Below, piece after piece: positions 1-6,964 of a stretch of 13,430 bases of DNA. The position numbers and the translations under genes were made by a program. Under the pieces are notes generated by a model. The model ran no database searches, had not been told where the DNA came from, and saw only the letters and a list, made by a program, of their open reading frames with translations. Origin of the DNA: Actinomortierella ambigua (lineage: Eukaryota > Mortierellomycota > Mortierellomycetes > Mortierellales > Mortierellaceae); NCBI GenBank assembly GCA_016098155.1, contig JAAAJB010000770.1:1-13430 (forward strand), read 5' to 3'. Position 1 is the stretch's first letter; every line of letters starts with the position of its first letter.

Positions 1-23
1 GGCACTTTTTATTTGCTTGTTGG

Positions 24-250
24 TCAAGTCAATGGGAAGCGGCTACTTCCTTTCGAGCCTTCCAACCCGGATGATGCTTGATGACGCTCGGCCTGAGGGC
101 TAGATGGAGGTCCAGTAGCTCTACTTGTAGTTCTACTGGAGGAAATGCTCTCTCGTCCTGAGTTTGAGGGATTGGGCGGATTTGAGTATTGTCCATTGGC
201 TGACACCTTCCGCGGTGGTTCTTTTTTTTTTTGTTTAATCTTTTCTTCCG
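24..250 (-). CDS. Possible terminal exon (or remnant) of a Ser/Pro-rich protein
   Basis: Read on the minus strand, a frame open from about 251 to a TGA at 24-26 gives a Lys-rich stretch followed by a Ser/Pro/Asn/Arg-rich tail of about 60 residues ending in ...GSSRFPLT. Serine is coded by six different codons, which argues for a protein-level composition rather than a simple DNA repeat. A canonical AATAAA (plus-strand TTTATT, 8-13) lies 10 bases past the stop, and a T-rich run ending in TTAAG just upstream could be a splice acceptor (exon from 250). No good ATG exists in this frame: it closes at a TAA (252-254), and the first residue at 206 would be GTG. Upstream exons could not be found, because bases 370-850 are repeat-like. 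An overlapping frame (ATG about 194 to stop 29) is also open, so the frame choice is uncertain. This may be a 3' exon, a broken gene end, or nothing. Confidence 0.25.
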
Positions 251-381
251 CTTAAAAAAAAACAAAACAAAACAAAAAAGGTGGCATAGGATATAAGGTA
301 TCGACGAGCATCGACCAAGAGAAACCGGACCGGACCGAAAACGACACAGACACCACGTTTGCCAACACAATCGTGGCGAAT

Positions 382-397
382 CTATTCGTTGCCCCCC
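382..397 (-). repeat. Inverted copy of the GGCAACGAATAA repeat
   Basis: The 16 bases here are the reverse complement of 825-840 with one mismatch, including the six-C/six-G run at the inner end. A looser match continues outward to a GTGG at 373-376, mirrored by CCAC at 847-850. It lies opposite in orientation to the tandem array and could be one terminal inverted repeat of a small non-autonomous element. Confidence 0.6.
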
Positions 398-693
398 TCT
401 ACTGTTCCTAACCATTTTTTATTCTAGAAATAAAACGTTACCCATGACCTTCTCCACTAAATGTTGCCCTCCTTCCTACGTGCGTAACGATCTTGAACAC
501 TAGTGTCTTCGTTTGGGCTTTAACGGACTTGGCCTACAAAATGCTCTTGAACATGAATGATTTACGGGGATTGTCGCGTGTAAGATCGATAATGGTCATG
601 CTGCTGGGGCAGATGATAGATGGATGTATGTGTGAGTATGTGAGAAAGAGAGAAAGAGAGAAGGCCCTATTACAGCAGCTAAAGCATGGTATG
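398..693. other. No gene seen between inverted copy and repeat array
   Basis: The short open frames here (for example 493-744 plus) run into the repeat array and have no recognisable protein character. A purine-rich GAGAAAGAGA-type stretch occurs near 641-662. If 373-850 is one small element, this is its interior. Confidence 0.5.
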
Positions 694-840
694 GGCAACC
701 GTGTCAATGGCAACGAATATGTTTGCGGTGTTGGCAACGGATAAGCACCTTTCTGGCAACGAATAAGAGAATTCGGGGCAACGAGTAAATTTTAAATGGG
801 CAATGGTTAAGGCACCAAAAAACAGGGGGGCAACGAATAA
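694..840 (+). repeat. Degenerate tandem array with GGCAACGAATAA core
   Basis: Copies of a 12-base core, consensus GGCAACGAATAA, begin at 709, 733, 755, 777, 799 and 829, with a partial copy at 694. Those at 733, 755, 777 and 799 are exactly 22 bases apart; 829 follows after 30. The exact core occurs at 755 and 829; 733, 777 and 709 differ by one base, and 799 by three. The bases between cores are poorly conserved, so the core has either been kept or spread selectively. A weaker relative (GGCAAAAAATAA) lies at 1081-1092. No gene is encoded. It may be a decayed minisatellite or the inside of a small transposable element. Confidence 0.75.
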
Positions 841-1096
841 AATTTTCCACTCGTGGAGGCGGGCTCAAGTACACATGTCCATGTCCATATAGGTTTGGAT
901 AAACACTCTTTTTTGCTGTCAATAAAGATGACAATCAGGCTTATTCAGTCTGCGTTTGCGGAAAATGGATGAACTCTTTGGATAAGTCTTCTCGCAGGGA
1001 TTTCGACCATTTGTGAGCGAGCACGCTCGCCCCTCGTCTGCTGCATAATAAAAAAAACTCCAAGGTTGCTAAACTGTGGCGGCAAAAAATAAGGTG

Positions 1097-1128
1097 GGTT
1101 GCCATCTATTGCGTGGCAACCTAGGTTG
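1097..1128. repeat. Perfect 8-bp hairpin overlapping a 12-bp palindrome
   Basis: GGTTGCCA (1097-1104) and TGGCAACC (1114-1121) are perfect reverse complements around a 9-base loop. The right arm overlaps the perfect palindrome CAACCTAGGTTG (1117-1128). The arms carry the same GGCAAC core as the array at 694-840, so this may be a related repeat fragment arranged as a fold-back. Confidence 0.6.
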
Positions 1129-1264
1129 TTGTCCCCAGTTCGCGGACAGTTGCACGCCGAAGAAGAAAAAAAAAAAAGAAAACATGTCGATCGACCTCGA
1201 CAAGTAGTTTTCTTTTTTTACACCGCAGCCGAAAACAGACAAAAATGAACAATTTGCCATGGGC

Positions 1265-1268
1265 AAAA
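1265..1268 (-). terminator. RNA polymerase III terminator for tRNA-Leu
   Basis: On the minus strand a TTTT run starts about eight bases past the tRNA 3' end (A73 at 1276), the expected position and minimal length for Pol III termination. Confidence 0.7.
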
Positions 1269-1275
1269 GGAATGG

Positions 1276-1358
1276 TGAAGAGAGTGGGATTCGAACCCAC
1301 GCCTACGAATAGACTGCGGCCTTAACGCAGCGCCTTAGACCAACTCGGCCATCTCTCC
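1276..1358 (-). tRNA. tRNA-Leu, anticodon AAG
   Basis: Reading the minus strand from 1358 to 1276 gives an 83-base class II tRNA. The seven-pair acceptor stem is intact, with one G-U pair at 2-71. The D arm is GCC/GGC. The anticodon stem CTGCG/CGCAG holds the loop TTAAGGC, which places AAG at positions 34-36; after A34-to-inosine editing this reads CUU and CUC leucine codons. A long variable arm (CTA-TTCG-TAG) and discriminator A73 agree with leucine and exclude serine. The T arm GTGGG/CCCAC holds TTCGAAT. Internal Pol III promoters are visible: the A box TGGCCGAGTTGG (1351-1340) and the B box GGTTCGAATCC (1297-1287). There is no intron, and CCA is not encoded, as is normal for a nuclear eukaryotic gene. 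Confidence 0.97.
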
Positions 1359-1362
1359 AAGT

Positions 1363-1391
1363 TTCCTGGAAACCAGGAATCGGGAACCGAT
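1363..1391. repeat. Two tandem small inverted repeats at the tRNA 5' flank
   Basis: TTCCTGG-AAA-CCAGGAA (1363-1379) is a perfect 7-bp hairpin. It shares its last base with ATCGG-GAA-CCGAT (1379-1391), a perfect 5-bp hairpin. The pair starts five bases upstream of the mature tRNA 5' end, so the tRNA leader RNA or the factor-binding region could include it. Confidence 0.55.
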
Positions 1392-1994
1392 CCTGAGACC
1401 GTTTGGGCGAATGAGCTTAAGTCACAACCGGATGGTACATAATTGAGAGTGTGACTGCCTTATGCATCTCTGCAGCAGTTTGCTCGGGCGAGACGACACC
1501 TAGAAGTCTTAGGGAAAGTGTATTTGATAAGCGATAATGCTTGCGCACACATTGCTGAGGATGTTATCCTTGCCCGTGGCCAAGCTCTGATGTCTCAAGA
1601 GGCGGCAGACGGTTGCTATTGCTAGTGGTGATTTCGAGACAAGTATTACTTTTAGCCCATTGCAACGAACCCACTCTTAACCCCTCCTGGCCCCAGCGGA
1701 CGCGTGCTGTGAAAGATCTCGTACAAGAGGGTCGGAAACCCCTCTCATCACGGCGTAGACTCTTCAAACTGGTTATCCGTTGCATACTCCCAAGAAACAG
1801 AGCTCACTTTCTCCTCCTCCTCGCCCCACTACTACTTCTACTGGTGATTGACCAATAAACAAATAAGCAACCTTAGTTGTCATTTGCAGTTTATATAATA
1901 TTGTACATGAGGGAATAAAAAAAAAGGGTAGCTGGCAACATCAACAACAAAAAAAATGACACCATGCTGGGGAGGTGGAAGGGGAGGGAAAGCT
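1392..1994. other. Intergenic, 3' flank of the Ser-rich gene
   Basis: No supported gene. Two overlapping open frames (1613-1858 plus, 1564-1785 minus) lack ATG starts in good context, known motifs and introns. The part next to 1995 is the likely 3' UTR of the minus-strand gene. On that strand it is pyrimidine-rich, with T-runs near 1918-1926 and 1951-1958 and an AT-rich stretch near 1890-1907 that could hold polyadenylation signals, though no exact AATAAA was chosen. Confidence 0.45.
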
Positions 1995-4900
1995 TTATGA
2001 TGCTTCTTGGCTGGCAACGCGGAGCCCAAACATAGATTTCATCGAATTCCAACGCGGGCTGTTGGAAGACGAGGATGAGGGCGAAGTCTCGTGACCACCG
2101 GTCGCCAGAGAAACAGTTGCTGGTGTGGAGGTCATGCCTGCATAGGTATGAGTGCCACCATGCGGAGAGTAATGCGTCGGTGCTGGTGGCTGTGGAAAGC
2201 CGGAGTACACGGACGAGGTAGTCATTGCCGAGTACATTGAGTAAGTCTTTTCGGCATCTCGAGCGCTCCGTCCTGACAAAGTGGGCTGCTGGTGTTGTTG
2301 ATGGGAGTGCTGAAGTGGTACAGGTGCACTGTTGTACGCTGTGGTTGTTGTCATTGTTGCGCTAGGGCCCAGGGTTGGCGAAGCAGAGGAGGAGGACGAC
2401 GACGACGAAGAGCTATTGCTACTGGTGGAAGAGTAAGAGGCTGTCGACAAGGAAGAAACGGTTCCCGATGACGGTCCACCAAGAATTTGCGGAGGATGAG
2501 AACCGTACCGCGAGTTTGAAGGGGGCAAAAGCGCATTGGTGTGGGTTGTGGTTGTCGAGTTCATGACTGCAGCAGCGGCCGCTACAGTGGTCGTCGCAGA
2601 CGGCAAGATTTGAGATGACGAGCGAACGAGCCCACTTTTGACAGACGACAAGGTGCCCTTGAGCATGCTCACTGCGTTGCGACCTCTGGTTTTCCCTGTT
2701 GTGATGCCTAGCGTTCCTGATACTGATGGCGGCGACGATGACAGCAGCGGTCCCACCTGGGGCTTACCGCTGTCCTTTTCCGGGAGCAAGAATGGTGCAC
2801 TGATGCTGATGTTCTTGGAGTTTGATCGGGTGAGCAACTTGCCAAGACCCAAGTTGGAGACCAGCGATCCTTGAGCCTCCTGCTGGGCCTGTCGATCCTC
2901 TGTCAAAAACTGCTTCTGAAGCTCGTGATACTGATGATACTCGACCAGTGATGGTCGAATGCTGCTCTGCACATGCGACGGTAGCGGTGGAAGTGCCCGT
3001 TCTTCAGAGGCCAGCCCCGAGTCGGTCGCAAGACTAGGGCTCGATTTCGAGCTTGGCAGATAGGTCTTTTGTGGCTCGGCCAGCCGTGCTGGTCGCGCCT
3101 GAAAAATATCGTCGTCTGAGGTGGAACGGGAATATGCGTATGGGCGGGTGGGGTGGGTTGAATTGCTCGCTTCCTCATTAGGTGTCTGCAGCGAGTCGTT
3201 TGGGTTACCAGGGAGTAGCAAAGGCGGTGAGGGTGATGGCGAAGGAAGTGCTGGCGAAGTCTTTTTCGAGGCCGAAAGAAATGTTGGCGTTGGCGAGAAA
3301 ATGGGTGAAGAGTCCTCCTCGAGAGACGGCGAGGAGGGTGGCGAAGAAATGGTAAACTGGCGAGGTGCATGAGGATTCGAGGCGGGCACTCCTCGCGTAA
3401 ATGTCTGATGTTGCTGGGGTGATGACGATGGTGGTTGCTGTTGTCCTGGTTTGAGGTCCAATTCTGCCGAGACCTGACGCCTTGTCTTGGCACCTAGCGA
3501 CGTCTTTGATCCTGTAGAATTTAGTGCGGTCGATGCCGTCGGTGTAGTTGAAGCATTCAATGGGCGAGGCAGTCCAGACGCGGGTGAGATGTGGTCGGTA
3601 GTAGGCTCCACAGTGCGGTCGTTACTTGGCATCCGTGGAGAGACTTTGGTTCGCTCACCTACTAGCGAAGAGCTGCGTCGAGTGTACACCGGGGTAGGTC
3701 CTGTAGGGCTCTTGGAAGGTGAGGTGGGAGAGGTGGTGGATGAGCTGCCTCCATGGGTGGGATTAGTGGTAACGGTGAGTAGCTGTGTGTTGGAGTGAGA
3801 TGATGCAGTGTCGACAGCCTTTGCTTCTGGACTCTTTTGCGGTACGGCAGGCGTGTAGGAACCCGCGTGCATGAGTGACGACCGTCGTCCTGGGACAAGT
3901 GTGGGTTTTGTACGGGCCTGTGCTGTACGGTTCTGCTGCGGCTGCTGTGTAGGGGTTCCCTGTTGCGACTGTTGTTGTTGCTGTTGTTGTTGTTGTTGTT
4001 GATGCTGGTGCTGTGACGAATGACTACTGTACTGCAACGAAGACTTGCGTGCCAGAGGTACAACATGTTTTAAACCAGAGTCAGGTTGTGCGTCGGTGGA
4101 GGAGGCCGAAAGGAGAGATCGTGGGAGTGACTGGTCGTTGAGGCCAGACGACGACGACGCAAAGGCAGCAGCGGGTGAAGAAGATGGGGTGGACCACGAG
4201 TCCTCGTGGCTGGGCAAGTCCACGGACCAATTCACATCAAAGACAGCGGCCAGATAAGAGTGCAGTGACTGCGGGAGCTCGGCCGAGGCGGGCCGCGGCG
4301 TCGAGGACTGCGAGACCTTGTTGGGTGACTGTGAAGAGGAACTCGAGGAGAAGGGGAATGGTGGGAGAAGGGGCGCGCCAGTGGAGAAGGAACGGCGTTT
4401 GCTGTCGTTGCGACGAGCGTCTATTGGTGATCCTGAGGAGGACGAGGAGGACGAGGAAGCATTGGAAGACGACTGTATGCGATTGCCCCCGAACAGAAAA
4501 AAAAAATAGAGAAGAGGCCGTGTTAGTTTACCAATGCTAATCCTGAAGAAAAAAAAATTGCCTAGCCCCGACAACTGACACATCCGACTGGCTACTTCGC
4601 CAGAAGAGACACAATAATGGGTGAGTGCCCCAAAAGCCATTGGTGTCACCCCCCTGGGAAGACAAAGAAGGGAACGGATGTCTTAAATTAATCACTCCCC
4701 CCCCTTCTTAGAGTCGCATATGCAAAAGTGTAACTTGGGGTATCGGCACCCCTAAGTAAAAGTGACGGTGCCCTTTTTTTTCAGAGTGGGACAACACTGC
4801 ATGCATTACCCGGGAGTCGCGTGCTGTTTCATTTCTCATGGGGCCCGTGTGAGTGGAGGTCGAGTTGTATGGGTCGCTGCTGTTGGCGTCACCTAAGCCA

Positions 4901-5160
4901 GCGGCACTGAGGGTCTGCTCCATCCAGCCATCCTGCTCATCGACGGGGCTCTCCTCAATCCACTCGATCGGGTTGAGCTGGTATAACAGCGTTAGGAAGT
5001 TCTTGACCAGGATGCGCTTGTGGATGGACAGTGAGCGGTTGGAGAAGATTTCATTGTTGAGCTTCACATTGGAGATGGCGACCAGCTGTAGTGGAGTGCG
5101 GGAACCGAGGAGGTGGCATGGTTCGCTCAGCGACGCTGCAACCTCATTGACCTTGGCCAT
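1995..5160 (-). CDS. Large Ser/Pro/Gln-rich protein, family not recognised (2 exons)
   Basis: Exon 1 is 5160-4810 (117 codons) and exon 2 is 4472-1995 (825 codons plus TAA), giving 942 residues. The intron (4809-4473, 337 bases) begins GTAATG, ends ATACAG, and has an ACTAAC branch-like site about 50 bases before the acceptor; phase is 0 on both sides. The start was chosen because a TGA sits immediately upstream of this ATG. Residues 1-117 look ordered, with a Leu/Ile-rich block (about 24-72) including IHKRILVKNFLTLLYQ and IEWIEE. The rest is mostly disordered: Ser runs, a Gln run at about 275-285, and many Pro/Ser/Thr/Arg-Ser-Ser patches that suggest phosphorylation sites. A charged helix-like segment (about 621-650) and a short C-terminal element (SPRWNSMKSMFGLR) stand out. 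No signal peptide or membrane span was seen. It could be a cytoplasmic scaffold or regulator, but that is a guess from composition. It is divergent from the transcription factor gene. Confidence 0.85.
3969..4001 (-). repeat. CAA/CAG repeat encoding a glutamine run
   Basis: About eleven consecutive Gln codons on the minus strand, mostly CAA with two CAG, preceded by alternating His and Gln. They lie inside exon 2 of the Ser-rich gene. The mixed codons make the tract less prone to slippage than a pure repeat. Confidence 0.85.
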
Positions 5161-5340
5161 TCACAAGCTTGGATGGGTAAGGGGGGGGTAAGGTGGAAGA
5201 GACGAGGACGACGAGGGAGGTGAGGAGAAGGCAAGGCAAGGTAAAGCAGGGCTGTGGGGGGTCGGTGTAGTGTGGGAAGGTGAGGAGGGGTTTGAGAGGG
5301 TGGACTCAGCACTCTCTGCAAAGCTTCTTGAACTGTCACT

Positions 5341-5372
5341 GTGGTGGTGGTGGTGGTGGTGGTGTGTGTGTG
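5341..5372 (+). repeat. GTG then GT microsatellite
   Basis: A run of GTG triplets passes into GT dinucleotides and a G-run. It lies about 180 bases upstream of the minus-strand gene's start, so it may be in that gene's leader. Confidence 0.85.
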
Positions 5373-5683
5373 GGGGAGGGCTATGGTTGGCTGGTTGGTA
5401 CAGCAAGAATGGGAAAGCTTCAACGGAGAAAGTGGGGGAGAATGAAAAAAGAGGGGAGGACAGTAAGTTATGAAGTGCCCCAGACTGCTAAAGGCACAAA
5501 AATACTCGCAATGCAGTGAGGAAGGGGGAAGGGATGGTGCAATGAATGGATGTGGGTGGGGAAGGGAGGCATGAACAAAAGAGACAGAGAGAGATGGGGT
5601 AGTGCTGGAGAAAGAGTCTAGCAAAAGAAGAATGGAGGTGATGATGTGATAATGTAGGAAAGAAGAAAACAAGAAAGTGGGAG

Positions 5684-5730
5684 GTAGAGGTGGAGGTGGT
5701 GGTGGTGGAGGTGGTGGTGGTGGTGGTGGC
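5684..5730 (+). repeat. GGT/GGA-rich microsatellite
   Basis: An almost uninterrupted series of GGT and GGA triplets with a strong G bias on the plus strand. Four or more GG steps with short spacers make two-tier G-quadruplex formation possible on this strand. Confidence 0.8.
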
Positions 5731-6050
5731 GGGCAGTGGGGGTATGACGAAGGTGGAGAAGGGGAAAGTTGGTCAAGAGGATTCAAAACAGCTGGGTGGT
5801 GCCATGAGTAGGTGAGAATGAGGAAGAGGAAGGAAGAAAGAGGAAGGAAGAAGAGGAAGAAGAAGAAGAATGAAACGAAGGAGTCAGAGGAAGAGATGGT
5901 GTCCCCCCAATGGAAAGGGAGAGAAAGGGAGAGGGGAGAAAGGAGGGGAATATGAATGCAAGACTTGCTTTCAAAAGATGAGAGGAGGAAGTGGAAGAGA
6001 GTCTCCGAGACAAGTTTGGAGACCTCCAACAGCGACTGACACAACCACCC

Positions 6051-6130
6051 TGAAGAGAAAGAGAGAGGAGAGAGAGAAGAGAGAGGGGAGGAGAGGGTGC
6101 GCAATTAGAGAGAGTAGAGAGAGAGAGAGG
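6051..6130 (+). repeat. GA-rich tract, left arm of mirrored GA/CT pair
   Basis: About 80 bases, nearly all G and A, with long (GA)n pieces. It has a complementary counterpart in the CT tract at 6232-6289 about 100 bases away. Confidence 0.85.
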
Positions 6131-6231
6131 ATTGCCTCCAACAAGTGACTTGCTTCTTTCTCCCTCTTTCTCTTCCCCCAGCAGCGGTTGGTTTGTGGGA
6201 AGCACCGTGAATGGGGGTGCGTAACAATAAG

Positions 6232-6241
6232 CTCTCTCTCT

Positions 6242-6275
<34 letters not shown>

Positions 6276-6289
6276 TCTCTCTCTCTCCC
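6232..6289 (+). repeat. CT microsatellite, right arm of mirrored GA/CT pair
   Basis: About 58 bases of almost pure (CT)n broken by a few TTC steps. It is the start of the pyrimidine-rich leader of the plus-strand gene and can pair with the GA tract to its left. Confidence 0.9.
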
Positions 6290-6708
6290 TCACCCACTCA
6301 CGCCCTTATTCCCCCCTCTTGTCTTTCACTCACGCTCCTCTCTGCATCGGGGTGCTCAACATTTCTCCATCCCACGTTCTTCTCTCCCCGAGGCAATCAC
6401 CCCTCGTGTCCCTTGCTCGTCTCGCCAGTGCCTCGATTGGACTCGCCTCCGTCCCATTCTCTTTCTCTCGCCTCCCAACCCTCGGCACCGCACCTTTTCC
6501 TCCCTTCTCCCTTTCTTGGCACCCACAGGAACGCCGTTCCTTGGCTCTCGTCCTCCCTCCCCCCACCGTCCCTCTCCCTTGACCTCTATCTTGGTTCCTC
6601 AACGCTACACTCTCCCCCCTCTCGCGCTCCTGTCTATCTGTCTCCTCCCCTCCTAATCAACAAGATCCACCTCGACTCTGTCCAATACTGTTCCATTCCT
6701 CTTCTCGC

Positions 6709-6756
6709 ATGTGCACAAGAACTCTTCTCATTCTCATGACCATCGTCTGTTGTTAG
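6709..6756 (+). promoter_or_regulatory. Candidate short uORF, 15 codons
   Basis: ATG at 6709, a second in-frame ATG at 6736, and TAG at 6754-6756. It lies 209 bases upstream of the main start codon. It matters only if transcription begins upstream of it, which the sequence does not show. Confidence 0.35.
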
Positions 6757-6804
6757 CGGCTGCGCTTTTTGTGTTCCCCTTGCTCTTGTTTGTCTGCGTG
6801 TTGT

Positions 6805-6960
6805 ATGTGTGATTCCCACCACACAACACCCTCCTTTGCCCCCCACCACCACCCCTTCCTCGACCCCTCCAGTTTACTTCCACCACCCTTCTCTCTTGGT
6901 CCCCCTTACCTGCTGGACAACAACCCCTCTCCCCTCCACATTTCCATAGACTCTATCTAG
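6805..6960 (+). promoter_or_regulatory. Candidate uORF of 51 codons ending next to the main ATG
   Basis: ATG at 6805 opens a 51-codon frame ending at TAG 6958-6960, four bases before the transcription factor start at 6965. The peptide is His/Pro/Ser/Leu-rich without recognised motifs, so any role would be in translation control (termination next to the main start, reinitiation) rather than through the peptide itself. Confidence 0.4.
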
Positions 6961-6964
6961 CTCC

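Larger units (their letters stand above)
851..1275. other. Intergenic stretch with palindromes, no gene
   Basis: No convincing reading frame. The stretch holds GCGAGC-AC-GCTCGC (1017-1030), the 8-bp hairpin at 1097-1121, and a TGTCGA/TCGACA hairpin (1185-1202) containing the perfect palindrome GTCGATCGAC (1186-1195). Several A- or T-runs interrupt it. It is the 3' flank of the minus-strand tRNA gene. Confidence 0.5.
5161..6964. promoter_or_regulatory. Divergent promoter region with mirrored pyrimidine-rich leaders
   Basis: This 1.8 kb lies between two divergent start codons. From 5161 to about 6135 the plus strand is strongly purine-rich; from about 6230 to 6960 it is strongly pyrimidine-rich. 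The sense strand upstream of each gene is therefore C/T-rich, as is common for fungal core promoters and 5' leaders. Long open frames here (such as 6104-5127 minus and 6188-6739 plus) encode only Ser/Leu/Pro low complexity and are products of the composition. No convincing TATA box was found on either side, and start sites cannot be placed by eye. Many CCCCT/AGGGG stress-element-like words occur, but that is expected in such sequence, so none is called. Confidence 0.7.

Noticed and set aside
1613..1858. A plus-strand frame with a Leu-rich tail
   Set aside because: It has no ATG at its start, no homology I can recognise, and an equally long frame on the opposite strand; chance is the simplest reading.
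4644..4660. TTCCCAG as the acceptor of the Ser-rich gene intron
   Set aside because: Joined to exon 1 in phase 0 it reads into a TAG before the long exon 2 frame. The ATACAG acceptor at 4473 keeps frame and has a branch-like ACTAAC upstream.
5127..6104. A 325-codon minus-strand open frame in the divergent region
   Set aside because: It encodes only Ser/Leu/Pro/His low complexity that follows from the C/T-rich leader, overlaps the true start of the minus-strand gene in another frame, and has no domain.
6188..6739. A 183-codon plus-strand open frame ahead of the transcription factor
   Set aside because: It is a translation of the CT microsatellite and pyrimidine leader (Ser-Leu repeats), with no motif and no sign of codon selection.
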